Source: Prevotella sp. (GTDB lineage Bacteria; Bacteroidota; Bacteroidia; Bacteroidales; Bacteroidaceae). From it: a stretch of 64,000 bases of DNA. A program made the translations under genes and the position numbers. Each line of letters starts with the position of its first letter. Position 1 is the first letter of the stretch. Below, piece after piece: positions 34,903 to 45,517 of this stretch. The stretch spans positions 1 through 64,000 of the forward strand of contig JAGCDO010000030.1 in NCBI GenBank assembly GCA_017651265.1, in the 5' to 3' direction. The notes below the pieces were generated by a model. It saw nothing but the letters and a program-made list of their open reading frames with translations. It had not been told where the DNA came from and ran no database searches.

Positions 34903-34932
34903 AGGAGGCTGGGTCGAACGACGCAGCCTCCT
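34903..34932 (-). terminator. Hairpin terminator of the DUF805 gene
   Basis: AGGAGGCTG and CAGCCTCCT form a 9-bp stem around a 12-base loop, 24 bases past the stop codon. The T tract is poor. Confidence 0.6.
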
Positions 34933-34956
34933 ACATGTATCAGATGAAATCTGTTG

Positions 34957-35814
34957 TTAGTCGATAGCGTCCTTGGCCTTTTCTGTCAGATCCTTGGCCT
35001 TGTCAACAACATCATCTGTGATGTCCTTGGCCTTGTCTGCCACGTTCTCTGCAGCATCCTTGGCTTTGTCAACGAGGTTCTCTGCAGAATCCTTCGCCTT
35101 TTCTACGAAATCGCCGGCAGAATCCTTGGCTTTCTCAGCCACATCCTTAGCCTTGTCAACAAGGTCGCTGGCGCTTTCCTTGGCCTTTCCGGCAAGATCC
35201 TCAGCCTTATCCTGAGCGGCCTCTGCGATATTGTCAATCGTATCACCTACTTTCTCAATACCTTTGTCAAAGTCAGACTGCTCTGCCTTTGCGCCTGCAG
35301 CCTGATCGTCAACGGTTACGTATTTCGGTGACTCACCATATTTGTTGGGACCGAACTTACTGTCCTGAAGCAGGAATACGAGGATGATGATACCTAAGAT
35401 GAAACAGACAAATCCTGTAATCAGCACCAGTGGATTGCCGAATGAGGATATGACACTCTGGAGCAGTTCTGTTGTATCTGAAGCATCCCCAGTAACCACA
35501 GAGAATATGGCAGATCCAAGTAAGCATGTGTAGATGGCGGAAACGATCATGTATGCTCCCAGCCACCAGCCACTATGTCCGCTATCGTGCAGACGACGGA
35601 AGGCGAGTGGGATCATCAGTAATGAAAGAACAAGGGCAACCAGTCCACCGATGAACGGAATCAGGTTCAAAATCAGATTGGCGATGAGAAGTGCCAAAGC
35701 ACACCACCAGAACTCGGAACGGCGAGAGCGTCCACTAAACTGTAACAACTTGCCTCTTGCTTTGCGCAAGGCCTCGGAGAATGATAACTGAGGTTTTTCG
35801 ATCACTTTACTCAT
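34957..35814 (-). CDS. DUF805 membrane protein with LEA-like repetitive tail
   Basis: A 285-residue protein. Residues ~25-165 are a DUF805 domain with several membrane helices and the hallmark RRLHDSGHSGWW. Residues ~190-285 are about nine 11-residue amphipathic repeats of the form A-K-D-x-A-E-x-x-x-D-K, rich in Lys, Asp and Ala and free of aromatic residues, like late-embryogenesis-abundant or apolipoprotein-type helices. The tail lies on one side of the membrane and could lie flat on the lipid surface. The fusion is unusual; the joint function is unknown. Confidence 0.85.
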   Translation of the reverse strand: MSKVIEKPQLSFSEALRKARGKLLQFSGRSRRSEFWWCALALLIANLILNLIPFIGGLVALVLSLLMIPLAFRRLHDSGHSGWWLGAYMIVSAIYTCLLGSAIFSVVTGDASDTTELLQSVISSFGNPLVLITGFVCFILGIIILVFLLQDSKFGPNKYGESPKYVTVDDQAAGAKAEQSDFDKGIEKVGDTIDNIAEAAQDKAEDLAGKAKESASDLVDKAKDVAEKAKDSAGDFVEKAKDSAENLVDKAKDAAENVADKAKDITDDVVDKAKDLTEKAKDAID

Positions 35815-35851
35815 AATGATTGTTTTTAGTTAATATAAAATGTTAGTAGAG

Positions 35852-36544
35852 TCATTGATTGGATGAAGGATCCTTGAGCAGGTCCGGGCGCAACTGTCGT
35901 GTACGCTCCAGCGCCTGGTCCATCTCCCATTGCTTGATCTTGGCTTCATGACCGCTCAGCAGGATATCCGGCACCTTCCATCCTTTGTATTCCGCAGGAC
36001 GGGTATAGATGGGAGCCGCCAGCAGATCATCCTGGAAGCAGTCTGACAGTGCGCTCTGCTCATCACCCACCACGCCGGGAATAATCCTTACAATGGCATC
36101 TGTCATCACGGCTGCAGCCAGTTCACCGCCCGTAAGGACATAGTCGCCAATGCTGATCTCGCGGGTAATCAGATGATCACGAACCCGCTGGTCGATACCT
36201 TTATAATGACCGCACAGGATGATGATATTCTCTTTCAGCGACAGGTCGTTGGCCACATGCTGGTTGAACGGCTCACCGTCGGGCGACGTGAAGATCACCT
36301 CATCGTAGTCACGCTCTGCCTTCAGGGCAGAGATGCAGCGGTCGATGGGTTCTATCTGCATCACCATGCCTGCAAATCCACCATAGGGATAGTCGTCAAC
36401 ACGTCTCCATTTATCGAGGGTATAGTCGCGCAACTGGTGCAGGTGAATCTCAGCCAATCCTTTCTTCTGCGCCCTGGCAAGAATCGATTCCTGCACAAAG
36501 CCTTCTATCATCTCCGGCAGAACGGTAATGATGTCAATTCTCAT
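35852..36544 (-). CDS. trmD: tRNA (guanine-N1)-methyltransferase TrmD
   Basis: A 230-residue SPOUT-knot methyltransferase that makes m1G37 in tRNAs reading CNN codons. [12 protein letters not shown] at the start, [11 protein letters not shown], and the knot segment [18 protein letters not shown] with PGVVGDEQS are diagnostic. It is not next to rimM, rpsP or rplS as in many bacteria. A TACCTTTG box at 36550-36557 ends five bases from the ATG, so the transcript may be leaderless. Confidence 0.97.
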   Translation of the reverse strand: MRIDIITVLPEMIEGFVQESILARAQKKGLAEIHLHQLRDYTLDKWRRVDDYPYGGFAGMVMQIEPIDRCISALKAERDYDEVIFTSPDGEPFNQHVANDLSLKENIIILCGHYKGIDQRVRDHLITREISIGDYVLTGGELAAAVMTDAIVRIIPGVVGDEQSALSDCFQDDLLAAPIYTRPAEYKGWKVPDILLSGHEAKIKQWEMDQALERTRQLRPDLLKDPSSNQ

Positions 36545-36549
36545 GTTTG

Positions 36550-36557
36550 CAAAGGTA
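36550..36557 (-). promoter_or_regulatory. -7 box of trmD, possibly leaderless
   Basis: TACCTTTG on the minus strand, five bases before the start codon. No TTTG -33 box is seen. Confidence 0.5.
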
Positions 36558-36618
36558 CAATAATTTTGTTAAGAAATAGGATTTTAATGTTTAAAAATAC
36601 CTAAAACGCGAGAACACC

Positions 36619-37680
36619 TTACTCATATTCTTTGATTCCCTCTTGTCCGGTCATGGCCCGATAGGCATTATGTGCCAGTGCAGTGAGCTCATCTTCGCCT
36701 GGATAGACATAGACAGGAGCCAGATAACTGAGTCGTTCCCTGAGGGCATCTGTCACATATTTGCTCTGCGAGATGGCTCCTGTAAGGATGATGGCGTCCA
36801 CATGACCGTTCGTAACCGGGGCAAGCGAGCCAAGATAACGTGCCAGCTGGTAGATCATGGCATCGAGCACCAGTTTGGCATGTGCGTCGCCTTCCCGAAT
36901 ACGTTTCTCTACTTCCCGCACATCGTTCGTACCCAGATGGGCAGTCAGTCCGCTGTGCCCGTTGATCTTCCGCAGCATCTCCTCCTCAGTGTATTTCCCG
37001 CTGTAGCACAGTTTGATGAGCTGGGCAGAGGGAAGGGTACCAGTGCGTGAGGGGGTAAAAGGACCATGACCGCCCAGTGCGTCGGAACATTCAATGGCGC
37101 GTCCTTTGTGATGAAGGGCGAAAGAGATTCCGCTTCCCATATGGGTAACGATGAGTGTCTGCTCTTCGTATTTCACACCGTGTTCACGACAGTGCCGTTT
37201 GGCAATCTCCCGTTGGTTCAAGGCGTGCCAAATAGTCTGATGAGGCATCTCTGGCAGACCCGTAATGCGGGCTATATCGTCAAGCTCGTCCACCACACCG
37301 GGATCAACGGTGAAGGCACGACAGCCTGGAATCTCCTTGGCCAGACTCAAGGCGAGCAGAGGACCAAGGTTACAGGCATGGTGCAGACGGGGATGTCGGG
37401 TGTCCTCAATCACCTTGTCGTTCAGTTCATACACACCGCTCTCAATAGGTTTGACCAAGCCGCCGCGTCCCACCACCACATCAAAATCGAGCTTATATCC
37501 GTTCCGTTCCAGTTCCTCAACAAGCTTCTCCCTGCGATAGGGGAACTCATCCATGATGAACGGGTATTGACACAGTTCGTCAAAGGGGTGGTTAATGGTG
37601 GAATGCCACTCTAAGTCTTCATCAATGAACACACCGATCTTGGTGGAGATCATTCCTGGGTTAATAGCTAAAATTCTCAT
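36619..37680 (-). CDS. buk: Butyrate kinase
   Basis: A 353-residue acetate/butyrate kinase family (ASKHA fold) enzyme that converts acyl-phosphate plus ADP to the free acid and ATP. The N-terminal AINPGMISTKIGVF, the central THMGSGISFALHHKG and TGAISQSKYV near the end are the phosphate- and adenosine-binding blocks of Buk rather than AckA. It lies 71 bases downstream of the phosphate acyltransferase gene. Isobutyrate or isovalerate could be the real product, given the ferredoxin oxidoreductase in the same window. Confidence 0.95.
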   Translation of the reverse strand: MRILAINPGMISTKIGVFIDEDLEWHSTINHPFDELCQYPFIMDEFPYRREKLVEELERNGYKLDFDVVVGRGGLVKPIESGVYELNDKVIEDTRHPRLHHACNLGPLLALSLAKEIPGCRAFTVDPGVVDELDDIARITGLPEMPHQTIWHALNQREIAKRHCREHGVKYEEQTLIVTHMGSGISFALHHKGRAIECSDALGGHGPFTPSRTGTLPSAQLIKLCYSGKYTEEEMLRKINGHSGLTAHLGTNDVREVEKRIREGDAHAKLVLDAMIYQLARYLGSLAPVTNGHVDAIILTGAISQSKYVTDALRERLSYLAPVYVYPGEDELTALAHNAYRAMTGQEGIKEYE

Positions 37681-37751
37681 CGTTTTATAATGTTATGTTG
37701 TTAGGTGCTTGTTCTTGGGTACAGGTCAGGCACATACCTGTCTGCTGTTCC

Positions 37752-38609
37752 TTACTTTTCAGCAAGAACCTGCAGACAGGCCATGGCCAGACTGTTGTAC
37801 TTCGTTTCTGCGGAGTCGGCGCGGGATGTAAGGGTTACAGGACAGCTGGTGCCCTGCAGTCCTACGGCCAACTTCGTGTCGGTGAAGGCAGTGATGGCCT
37901 TGTAATATACATTGGCAGCCTCAATATCAGGCATGATCACCGCGTCGGCGTTGCCTTCCAGCGGACTCTTGATGCCTTTGATGTCGGCCGATTCCTTGTC
38001 AACCGCGCATTTCAGGTCGCTGGGCCCGTCAATGATGGCATTGCCGAACTCACCCGCCTGGCACATCTCCACAATCTTCTGGTAATCCAAGGTGATGGGG
38101 AACTTGGGAGAAACCTTCTCCGTACAGTGAATCAACGCGATACGTGGCTGGTCAATGCCATAGACACGACACAGCTGAATGACATAACGTATCATGGCGA
38201 TGCGCTGTTCCAGCGTGGGGAAGGGGATAACGGCTGCGTCGCTCATGAAGAGCATCTTGTGGTAGGCGGGGATCTGCATGGCACTCACATGCGAGAGCAC
38301 ATTACCCACGGGCAGTAATCCCTCTTCACGATTGTCCTTGTTGATGATGGCGCGCAGCAGGACATCGGTATTCAGAATACCTTTCATCACCACCTCGGCC
38401 TCGCCGCGACGGATACATCTCACGGCTTCTGCTGCCGATTCTTCCACAGAAGAAAGATGAATGTTCTTCACTTCTGCCCAGCCTTCCTGCTCCGCCCGTT
38501 CAATGGCCTCGCGGGAATGGTCGTCTATGGCTTCCACAGCCACCACCTTGCATCGTTTACCTTTTTGCAGTCGCTCACTCAGTTCACTGAAATCCTTGAT
38601 CAATTCCAT
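37752..38609 (-). CDS. ptb: Phosphate butyryltransferase (phosphate acyltransferase family)
   Basis: A 285-residue enzyme that exchanges CoA for phosphate on short acyl groups. Typical Ptb blocks are EVVMKGILNTDVLLRAI, FMSDAAVIPFPTLEQRI and the C-terminal LQGTSCPVTLTSRADS. The frame extends 32 codons upstream but that part crosses the promoter box at 38626-38633; the start at 38609 gives the usual N-terminus (MELIKDFSELSERLQKG). It precedes buk, completing an acyl-CoA to acid plus ATP route. Annotation as bifunctional enoyl-CoA hydratase/Pta is common for this family but no hydratase domain is present. Confidence 0.94.
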   Translation of the reverse strand: MELIKDFSELSERLQKGKRCKVVAVEAIDDHSREAIERAEQEGWAEVKNIHLSSVEESAAEAVRCIRRGEAEVVMKGILNTDVLLRAIINKDNREEGLLPVGNVLSHVSAMQIPAYHKMLFMSDAAVIPFPTLEQRIAMIRYVIQLCRVYGIDQPRIALIHCTEKVSPKFPITLDYQKIVEMCQAGEFGNAIIDGPSDLKCAVDKESADIKGIKSPLEGNADAVIMPDIEAANVYYKAITAFTDTKLAVGLQGTSCPVTLTSRADSAETKYNSLAMACLQVLAEK

Positions 38610-38625
38610 GTCATGTATTTTTCTG

Positions 38626-38656
38626 CAAATGTAACTCTTTTCCTTCGAATGACAAA
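38626..38656 (-). promoter_or_regulatory. Promoter of ptb-buk
   Basis: On the minus strand TTTG (38653-38656), a 19-bp spacer, TACATTTG (38626-38633), 16 bases before the ATG. Confidence 0.7.
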
Positions 38657-38689
38657 ATAATTCGCGAAGAAATACGCAAGAATTTTTAG

Positions 38690-40768
<2,079 letters not shown>

Positions 40769-40780
40769 GAATCAAGAACC

Positions 40781-41446
40781 GTGAAAATCATTGTATCACA
40801 AGAAATAGAACAGGTGTGCCCCGGCTTCATTGGAGCCGCAGTAGAGGCACAGGTCGTGAACACGCCATATTGCGAGGAACTCTGGAAAGAGATTCACGCG
40901 TTGGGCGAAGAATACCGTACCACCCTCACCACCGAGAGCATCAAACAGCTATCGGCCATCGAGGCCACCCGACGGGTGTATAAGGTCTGCGGAAAAGATC
41001 CCAGTCGTTACCGTCCTGCTGCTGAGGCGCTGATGCGACGCATGCTGCAGGGAAAGGAACTGTATCAGATTGATACGTTAGTAGATCTCATCAACCTGGC
41101 CAGCATCCGTTTCGGTTATAGCATCGGCGGCTTTGATGCGGATAAGTTCCATGGCGACACGCTGACATTGGGCGTTGGCAAGAAGGACGAGCCCTACGAG
41201 GGTATCGGTCGCGGACTGATCAACATCGAAGGTCTGCCGGTCTATCGCGATGCTACAGGCGGCGTGGGAACACCTACCAGCGACCATGAGCGAACGAAGA
41301 TAGATATCCATACCACCCATCTCCTGACACTGATCAACGGGTACGACGGGAACGAGGAACAGGTCACTGCCAATGCGCAGTTCATCCAGTCGCTTCTCCG
41401 TAAGTACTGCAACAGCGATGGAGGTACAATCACCTATTACCGATGA
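40781..41446 (+). CDS. B3/B4 tRNA-binding-domain protein
   Basis: A 221-residue protein made of one B3/B4 domain, the editing-site fold of phenylalanyl-tRNA synthetase beta. Recognisable blocks are SAIEATRRVYKVCGKDPSRYRPAAEAL, spread over residues 63-89, and LVDLINLASIRFGYSIGGFDAD. Stand-alone forms are thought to hydrolyse misacylated tRNA or bind amino acids, but the role is not firmly known. The start codon is GTG, 12 bases after ligA, and the end overlaps umuD by four bases, which ties a tRNA-quality-type domain to a repair operon. Confidence 0.88.
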   Translation: MKIIVSQEIEQVCPGFIGAAVEAQVVNTPYCEELWKEIHALGEEYRTTLTTESIKQLSAIEATRRVYKVCGKDPSRYRPAAEALMRRMLQGKELYQIDTLVDLINLASIRFGYSIGGFDADKFHGDTLTLGVGKKDEPYEGIGRGLINIEGLPVYRDATGGVGTPTSDHERTKIDIHTTHLLTLINGYDGNEEQVTANAQFIQSLLRKYCNSDGGTITYYR

Positions 41447-41901
41447 AGAAGCAAGAGGTTAAAAGCGGACTGGAGTTCTATCCCGTGGAACAGAACTCCC
41501 AGCTACGGGTGAATATCGTGGAGGCGGCAAAGGTACATGCCGGCTTCCCGTCACCTGTGCAGGATGCTTATATGAATCCTCCCATCGACCTGAACCAGGA
41601 ACTGGTGACCCATCCTGCCACGACATTTGTTGTGCGTGTTGTGGGCGACTCCATGATTGATGAGGGTATTGACTCTAGCGACCTGCTGCTCGTTGACCGC
41701 TCGCTCTATCCTTCGCAGAAAGACCTCACCATCTGCATGGTTAATGACGAGTTCTGTGTCAAGCGCATCGTGCAGCGAGGTGATAAGGTGTTCCTGAAAT
41801 CCGGGAACAGGAAATATCCTCCCATCGAGGTTACCCCGTTGATGAACCTTACCGTCTGGGGAGTCGTCACCTGGGTACTGAAGAGGAAAAGACAATACTG
41901 A
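41443..41901 (+). CDS. umuD: UmuD-type autoproteolytic subunit of translesion polymerase V
   Basis: A 152-residue S24 family protein. AGFPSPVQD near residue 29 fits the Ala-Gly self-cleavage site; VVGDSMIDEG holds the nucleophile Ser and FCVKRIVQRG the Lys of the Ser-Lys dyad. There is no DNA-binding domain, so it is UmuD rather than LexA. It overlaps the previous gene and is nine bases before umuC. Cleavage would follow RecA activation under DNA damage. Confidence 0.93.
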   Translation: MKKQEVKSGLEFYPVEQNSQLRVNIVEAAKVHAGFPSPVQDAYMNPPIDLNQELVTHPATTFVVRVVGDSMIDEGIDSSDLLLVDRSLYPSQKDLTICMVNDEFCVKRIVQRGDKVFLKSGNRKYPPIEVTPLMNLTVWGVVTWVLKRKRQY

Positions 41902-41910
41902 TCTTAGTCT

Positions 41911-43224
41911 ATGTCCCGTCCCACCATCCTTCATATCGACTGTAACAGTTTCTATGCCTCATGCGAGGTGTCTCTACGACCGGAACTGAAGGGAAAGCCC
42001 GTTGTGGTGGCTAACTACAACGAGGCGGGCGGCGGTATTATCCTTGCACTGAGCAAGGAGGCCAAGGCGCTCGGACTGAAACGCGGCAATCCTGTGTTTC
42101 AGGTGAGGGAAGTTCTCGAGAAGCATCAGGTAAGGGTGTTTCCTGCCAATCTGACTAAGTATGTGGACATCTCCCGGCGAATCGTCAGCATTGTGAAAGA
42201 ACTTGACATGGTGGGGCAGTTCTTCAGGTATAGCGTGGATGAGTTCTTTGCCACCATACCCGAGATGAAGAAAAGAGAGGACATCGTTTCTTTTGTGGGC
42301 ATCATCAAGGAAGCCATTGAGCACGGCTCGGGCATTCCTGTGAGCTGCGGCATTGCCACTACCTATACCTTGGCCAAGGTGGCCACCTGGTATGCTAAGC
42401 GGTACGACGGCTATCAGGGTATCTGCGTACTGGAGGAAGAGCATGTGGAAAAGGCGCTGCGCGGCTTACCCATTGAAGAGGTGTGGGGAGTAGGGTGGCG
42501 TACGGCACCGAAGATGAAGCAGATGGGTATTCATACGGCTTGGGACTATGCGCAAAAACCGCAAGCATTCATTCAGAACCGCTTCCATATCCCAGGTGTC
42601 CGCACGTGGATGGAGCTGCATGGTAAGCCTGCGGTAGATATCACTACACCCCCCAAGCAGCAGTCCATCATGCACTCGCGTACCTTTACTTATATGGTCT
42701 CCGACAAGAACAAGCTAAGCGACTATATCCGCGACTATGCCGTGGCGGCTGCCCGAAAGCTGCGCGACCAGCATAGTGTGTGCCATAGCGTCACCGTGTT
42801 CATCCATACCAACCGCCACCGTGAAGACCTGGATCAGTATGCCAATGGCTTTACCGTGCACATGCAGGAAGGAACGGCCGACACCTCCGCCATCATCAAG
42901 GCTGCCTTACAGGCTTTCGATAAGGTGTTCCTGCCTTACTTCCAATATAAAAGAGCCGGGGTGGTGTTGACTGACATTATCAGCGATGAGGCTGTGCAGC
43001 AGGATCTCTTTGCTTCCTCAGGCGAAGAGATTAGAAGGAACCGACGGTTGATGAAAGTCACCGACGGCATCAACACGCGCTACGGGATGAATACGGTTCA
43101 GCCCGCCTCTTTGTTAGTAACACCAGAAGAACAAGAGGAAAAAAACAAACTGAGAAACGGCTTGCAATACGAACCGTTTCTCAGTCAGACCACCAATCTT
43201 GATGATATTATCAAGGTGAAATAA
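41911..43224 (+). CDS. umuC: Y-family DNA polymerase UmuC
   Basis: A 437-residue error-prone polymerase. The start HIDCNSFYASCEVSLRPEL with the metal-binding Asp, YSVDEFFATIP with the second acidic pair, a thumb with VWGVGWRTAPKMKQMG and a little-finger domain (~240-350) are visible. The C-terminal ~80 residues (NRRLMKVTDGINTRYG ... FLSQTTNLDDI) are the UmuC-specific tail; its LSQTTNL may be a beta-clamp-binding site. It ends flush with the convergent pheS gene, with no bases between the stop codons. Confidence 0.96.
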   Translation: MSRPTILHIDCNSFYASCEVSLRPELKGKPVVVANYNEAGGGIILALSKEAKALGLKRGNPVFQVREVLEKHQVRVFPANLTKYVDISRRIVSIVKELDMVGQFFRYSVDEFFATIPEMKKREDIVSFVGIIKEAIEHGSGIPVSCGIATTYTLAKVATWYAKRYDGYQGICVLEEEHVEKALRGLPIEEVWGVGWRTAPKMKQMGIHTAWDYAQKPQAFIQNRFHIPGVRTWMELHGKPAVDITTPPKQQSIMHSRTFTYMVSDKNKLSDYIRDYAVAAARKLRDQHSVCHSVTVFIHTNRHREDLDQYANGFTVHMQEGTADTSAIIKAALQAFDKVFLPYFQYKRAGVVLTDIISDEAVQQDLFASSGEEIRRNRRLMKVTDGINTRYGMNTVQPASLLVTPEEQEEKNKLRNGLQYEPFLSQTTNLDDIIKVK

Positions 43225-44265
43225 CTATCTTGCTGCTTCGAACTCACGAAGGAACCGCGTATCGTTCTCGGAGAACATACGGAGGTCGCTCACCTGGTAT
43301 TTCAGGTTCGTGATGCGCTCCACGCCTAATCCGAAAGCGTAGCCGCTATATACCTTACTGTCAATACCGCAGAGCTCAAGAACGTTCGGGTCAACCATAC
43401 CGCAGCCTAAGATCTCCACCCATCCTGTATGCTTACAGAAGCCGCAGCCCTTACCGCCGCAGATATGACAGGAGATGTCCATCTCGGCACTGGGCTCCGT
43501 GAAGGGGAAATAGCTGGGGCGCAGACGGATCTTGGTATCAGCACCAAATAGCTCACGGGCAAACGACAGGAGCACCTGCTTCAAATCGGTGAACGATACG
43601 TTCTTGTCGATATACAGTCCTTCTATCTGATGGAAGAAACAGTGGGCACGGGCTGTGATGGCCTCGTTACGGTACACACGACCCGGGCAGATAATGCGGA
43701 TGGGCGGCTGCTGACGTTCCATGACACGTGCCTGAACACTTGACGTATGTGAGCGCAGGAGGATATTCTTTGTTACATCCCCTGTAGCCGACTGCTCCAC
43801 GAAGAATGTGTCCTGCATGTCGCGGGCGGGGTGATCAGCGGCGAAGTTCATCTTGGTGAACACATGGAGGTCGTCTTCCACCTCAGGACCGTCGGCCAGG
43901 ACAAATCCCATACGCTTGAAGATATCGATGATCTCATTGCGTACGATGGTCAGTGGGTGACGTGTTCCCAGCTCGATGGGGTAGGCCGAACGTGTCAGGT
44001 CAATGATGTCGCCCTTGTCCTCAGCGGTGGTCAGCTCCTCACGCAGACCGTTGATGCGCTCTGTGGCCTTCTGCTTCAGTTCGTTGATCTTCATACCAAC
44101 GGCCTTCTTCTGTTCTGCAGCCACATCACGGAATTCCTGCATCAGTGCATTGATCTCACCTTTCTTGCTCAGGTATTTCAGGCGCAGAGCCTCTATTTCC
44201 TCTGCGTTGGTAGCAGAGAGTTCGTTCACTTCCTTGAGAAGTTCTTCTATTCTGTCAAGTATCAT
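43225..44265 (-). CDS. pheS: Phenylalanyl-tRNA synthetase alpha subunit
   Basis: A 346-residue class II synthetase subunit: N-terminal coiled coil (1-~85), then the catalytic domain with GTRHPLTIVRNEIIDIF, motif 2 (RVYRNEAITARAHCFFHQIEG) split by a loop, and motif 3 (GYAFGLGVERI). A zinc-like CHICGGKGCGFCKHTG insert is also typical. The beta subunit (pheT) is not in this window, so the two are unlinked here. A promoter box is at 44292-44299. Confidence 0.97.
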   Translation of the reverse strand: MILDRIEELLKEVNELSATNAEEIEALRLKYLSKKGEINALMQEFRDVAAEQKKAVGMKINELKQKATERINGLREELTTAEDKGDIIDLTRSAYPIELGTRHPLTIVRNEIIDIFKRMGFVLADGPEVEDDLHVFTKMNFAADHPARDMQDTFFVEQSATGDVTKNILLRSHTSSVQARVMERQQPPIRIICPGRVYRNEAITARAHCFFHQIEGLYIDKNVSFTDLKQVLLSFARELFGADTKIRLRPSYFPFTEPSAEMDISCHICGGKGCGFCKHTGWVEILGCGMVDPNVLELCGIDSKVYSGYAFGLGVERITNLKYQVSDLRMFSENDTRFLREFEAAR

Positions 44266-44291
44266 TTCCTCATGATTTTACAATTCGGCTG

Positions 44292-44299
44292 CAAAGGTA
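44292..44299 (-). promoter_or_regulatory. -7 box of pheS
   Basis: TACCTTTG on the minus strand followed by C, 26 bases before the ATG. Confidence 0.6.
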
Positions 44300-44626
44300 A
44301 TAATTTTCTTTGAACTTTGAGCTTTGAACTTTGAACTTTATGATTACTTTACTATTTTTTTTTGAACTTTGAGCTTTGAACTTTGAACTTTATGATTACT
44401 TTACTATTTTTTTTTGAACTTTGAGCTTTGAACTTTGAACTTTATGATTACTTTACTATTTTTTTTGAACTTTGAGCTTTGAACTTTATGATATGACCTT
44501 AGGCTTAGACCTTTGACCATTAAATTTTATAAAATTACATAATAGTAATCATAAAGTTCAAAGTTCAAAGTTCAATGTTCAAAGTTCAAAGCTCAAAGCT
44601 CAAAGTTCAAAGCTCAATGTTCAATG
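44300..44626. repeat. Heptamer and ~60-bp tandem repeat block between pheS and the HTH gene
   Basis: On the right, minus-strand heptamers (CATTGAA, CTTTGAG, CTTTGAA) begin at the base after the HTH-gene stop codon (44626) and run to about 44556. On the left, four ~60-bp copies combine CTTTGAACTTTGAG units with TTATGATTACTTTACTATT. The core AAAATTACATAATAGTAATC (ends near 44550) and its flank recur at 61191-61230. The two arms are inverted relative to each other. Confidence 0.85.
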
Positions 44627-45187
44627 TTAAAGGTCTCTCGTGAGCATCAGTCGGTAGTCAACAGGTGACATACCGATAGCTTCCTGAATGCGGCGTTGCA
44701 GCGTGCGCACGTTTGAGAAGCCCGCCTCTTCGGCCACCACCGCAATGGTGTAGTTAGGCTTTTCGCGCAACAGGCGCAAGGCAGTCAGCGTACGCAAGTT
44801 GTCGATATACGCATCGGGCGTGCGGTGAATGGTCTGATGACGGAACAGCTGAGCCAGTCGTGCCTGACTCACGCCCAGCATCTCTGCCAAGGCCACAGCA
44901 TTGAAATCCGGTTTCAGGTGCGGACGGTCGTTCTCCACCTTCATCTCGATGAGCGCCATCAGCTGACCGTCGTCACGGAGGTCGGCATTACGCTGACGTT
45001 CAATGTTTCCTTCCATGATTTCACGGGCCACCTCTGTACGTCGGCGTAGCTCGACATCATATTCCAGTCGTTCTGACAAGTCGAGGTTACGACTCACCAT
45101 ACGTACCAGCTCGTCTTTCAGTCGTTCCACTTCCCCTTTCAGGGCAGCGTTCTCGTCTTTCAGCAGTTTGATTTCTTCCTCGGTCAT
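44627..45187 (-). CDS. AraC-type helix-turn-helix regulator with N-terminal coiled coil
   Basis: A 186-residue protein. Residues 1-~60 are a Leu/Glu/Lys heptad coiled coil (EEIKLLKDENAALKGEVERL), and residues ~90-186 are an AraC-family DNA-binding domain with two helix-turn-helix units (NAVALAEMLGVSQARLAQLF and YTIAVVAEEAGFSNVRTLQR). There is no ligand-binding or receiver domain, so control probably comes through protein contact by the coiled coil. A TTG four codons earlier could also start the frame; the ATG at 45187 is preferred. Third gene after the PP2C/HATPase and STAS genes, 15 bases from the latter, so probably the output of that module. Confidence 0.85.
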   Translation of the reverse strand: MTEEEIKLLKDENAALKGEVERLKDELVRMVSRNLDLSERLEYDVELRRRTEVAREIMEGNIERQRNADLRDDGQLMALIEMKVENDRPHLKPDFNAVALAEMLGVSQARLAQLFRHQTIHRTPDAYIDNLRTLTALRLLREKPNYTIAVVAEEAGFSNVRTLQRRIQEAIGMSPVDYRLMLTRDL

Positions 45188-45202
45188 ATGTAAAGCCAAT
45201 GA

Positions 45203-45505
45203 TTATTCCGTGATAAATAGTTGCAGGAATCCACTAATCTGGAACACCTCCTTCACATCGTCTTTCAGTCCTCGCAGAATGGCATTGTGCCCGTTGGTAC
45301 GAGTATGCTTGTAGATGTTAAGCAGGATGCGCAGACCGCTACTGGAGATGTAATTCAAGTCTGTACAGTCAATAACTACATCTTTGTCTGTACAATCAAA
45401 CACCGGTGCAAGGTTACGTTCAGCCTGTGTGCTGGCCACATTGTCAAGGTCGCCTTCAAGTACAGCCACCAGTTTCCCTTCTTGTTCGTTAATCGTGATA
45501 TTCAT
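45203..45505 (-). CDS. STAS-domain anti-sigma factor antagonist (RsbV/SpoIIAA-like)
   Basis: A 100-residue single STAS domain. VVIDCTDLNYISSSGLRILL is the phosphorylation loop with the Ser pair that is phosphorylated by a partner kinase and dephosphorylated by a PP2C phosphatase in RsbV and SpoIIAA. The gene is 12 bases downstream of a PP2C phosphatase that also carries an RsbW-like kinase domain, so substrate and both modifying activities are in one operon. An anti-sigma/sigma pair is not present nearby. Confidence 0.92.
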   Translation of the reverse strand: MNITINEQEGKLVAVLEGDLDNVASTQAERNLAPVFDCTDKDVVIDCTDLNYISSSGLRILLNIYKHTRTNGHNAILRGLKDDVKEVFQISGFLQLFITE

Positions 45506-45517
45506 ATTCTTTCTTTT

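Noticed and set aside
41443-41901. LexA repressor
   Set aside because: No N-terminal winged-helix DNA-binding domain; the short length and following umuC identify UmuD.
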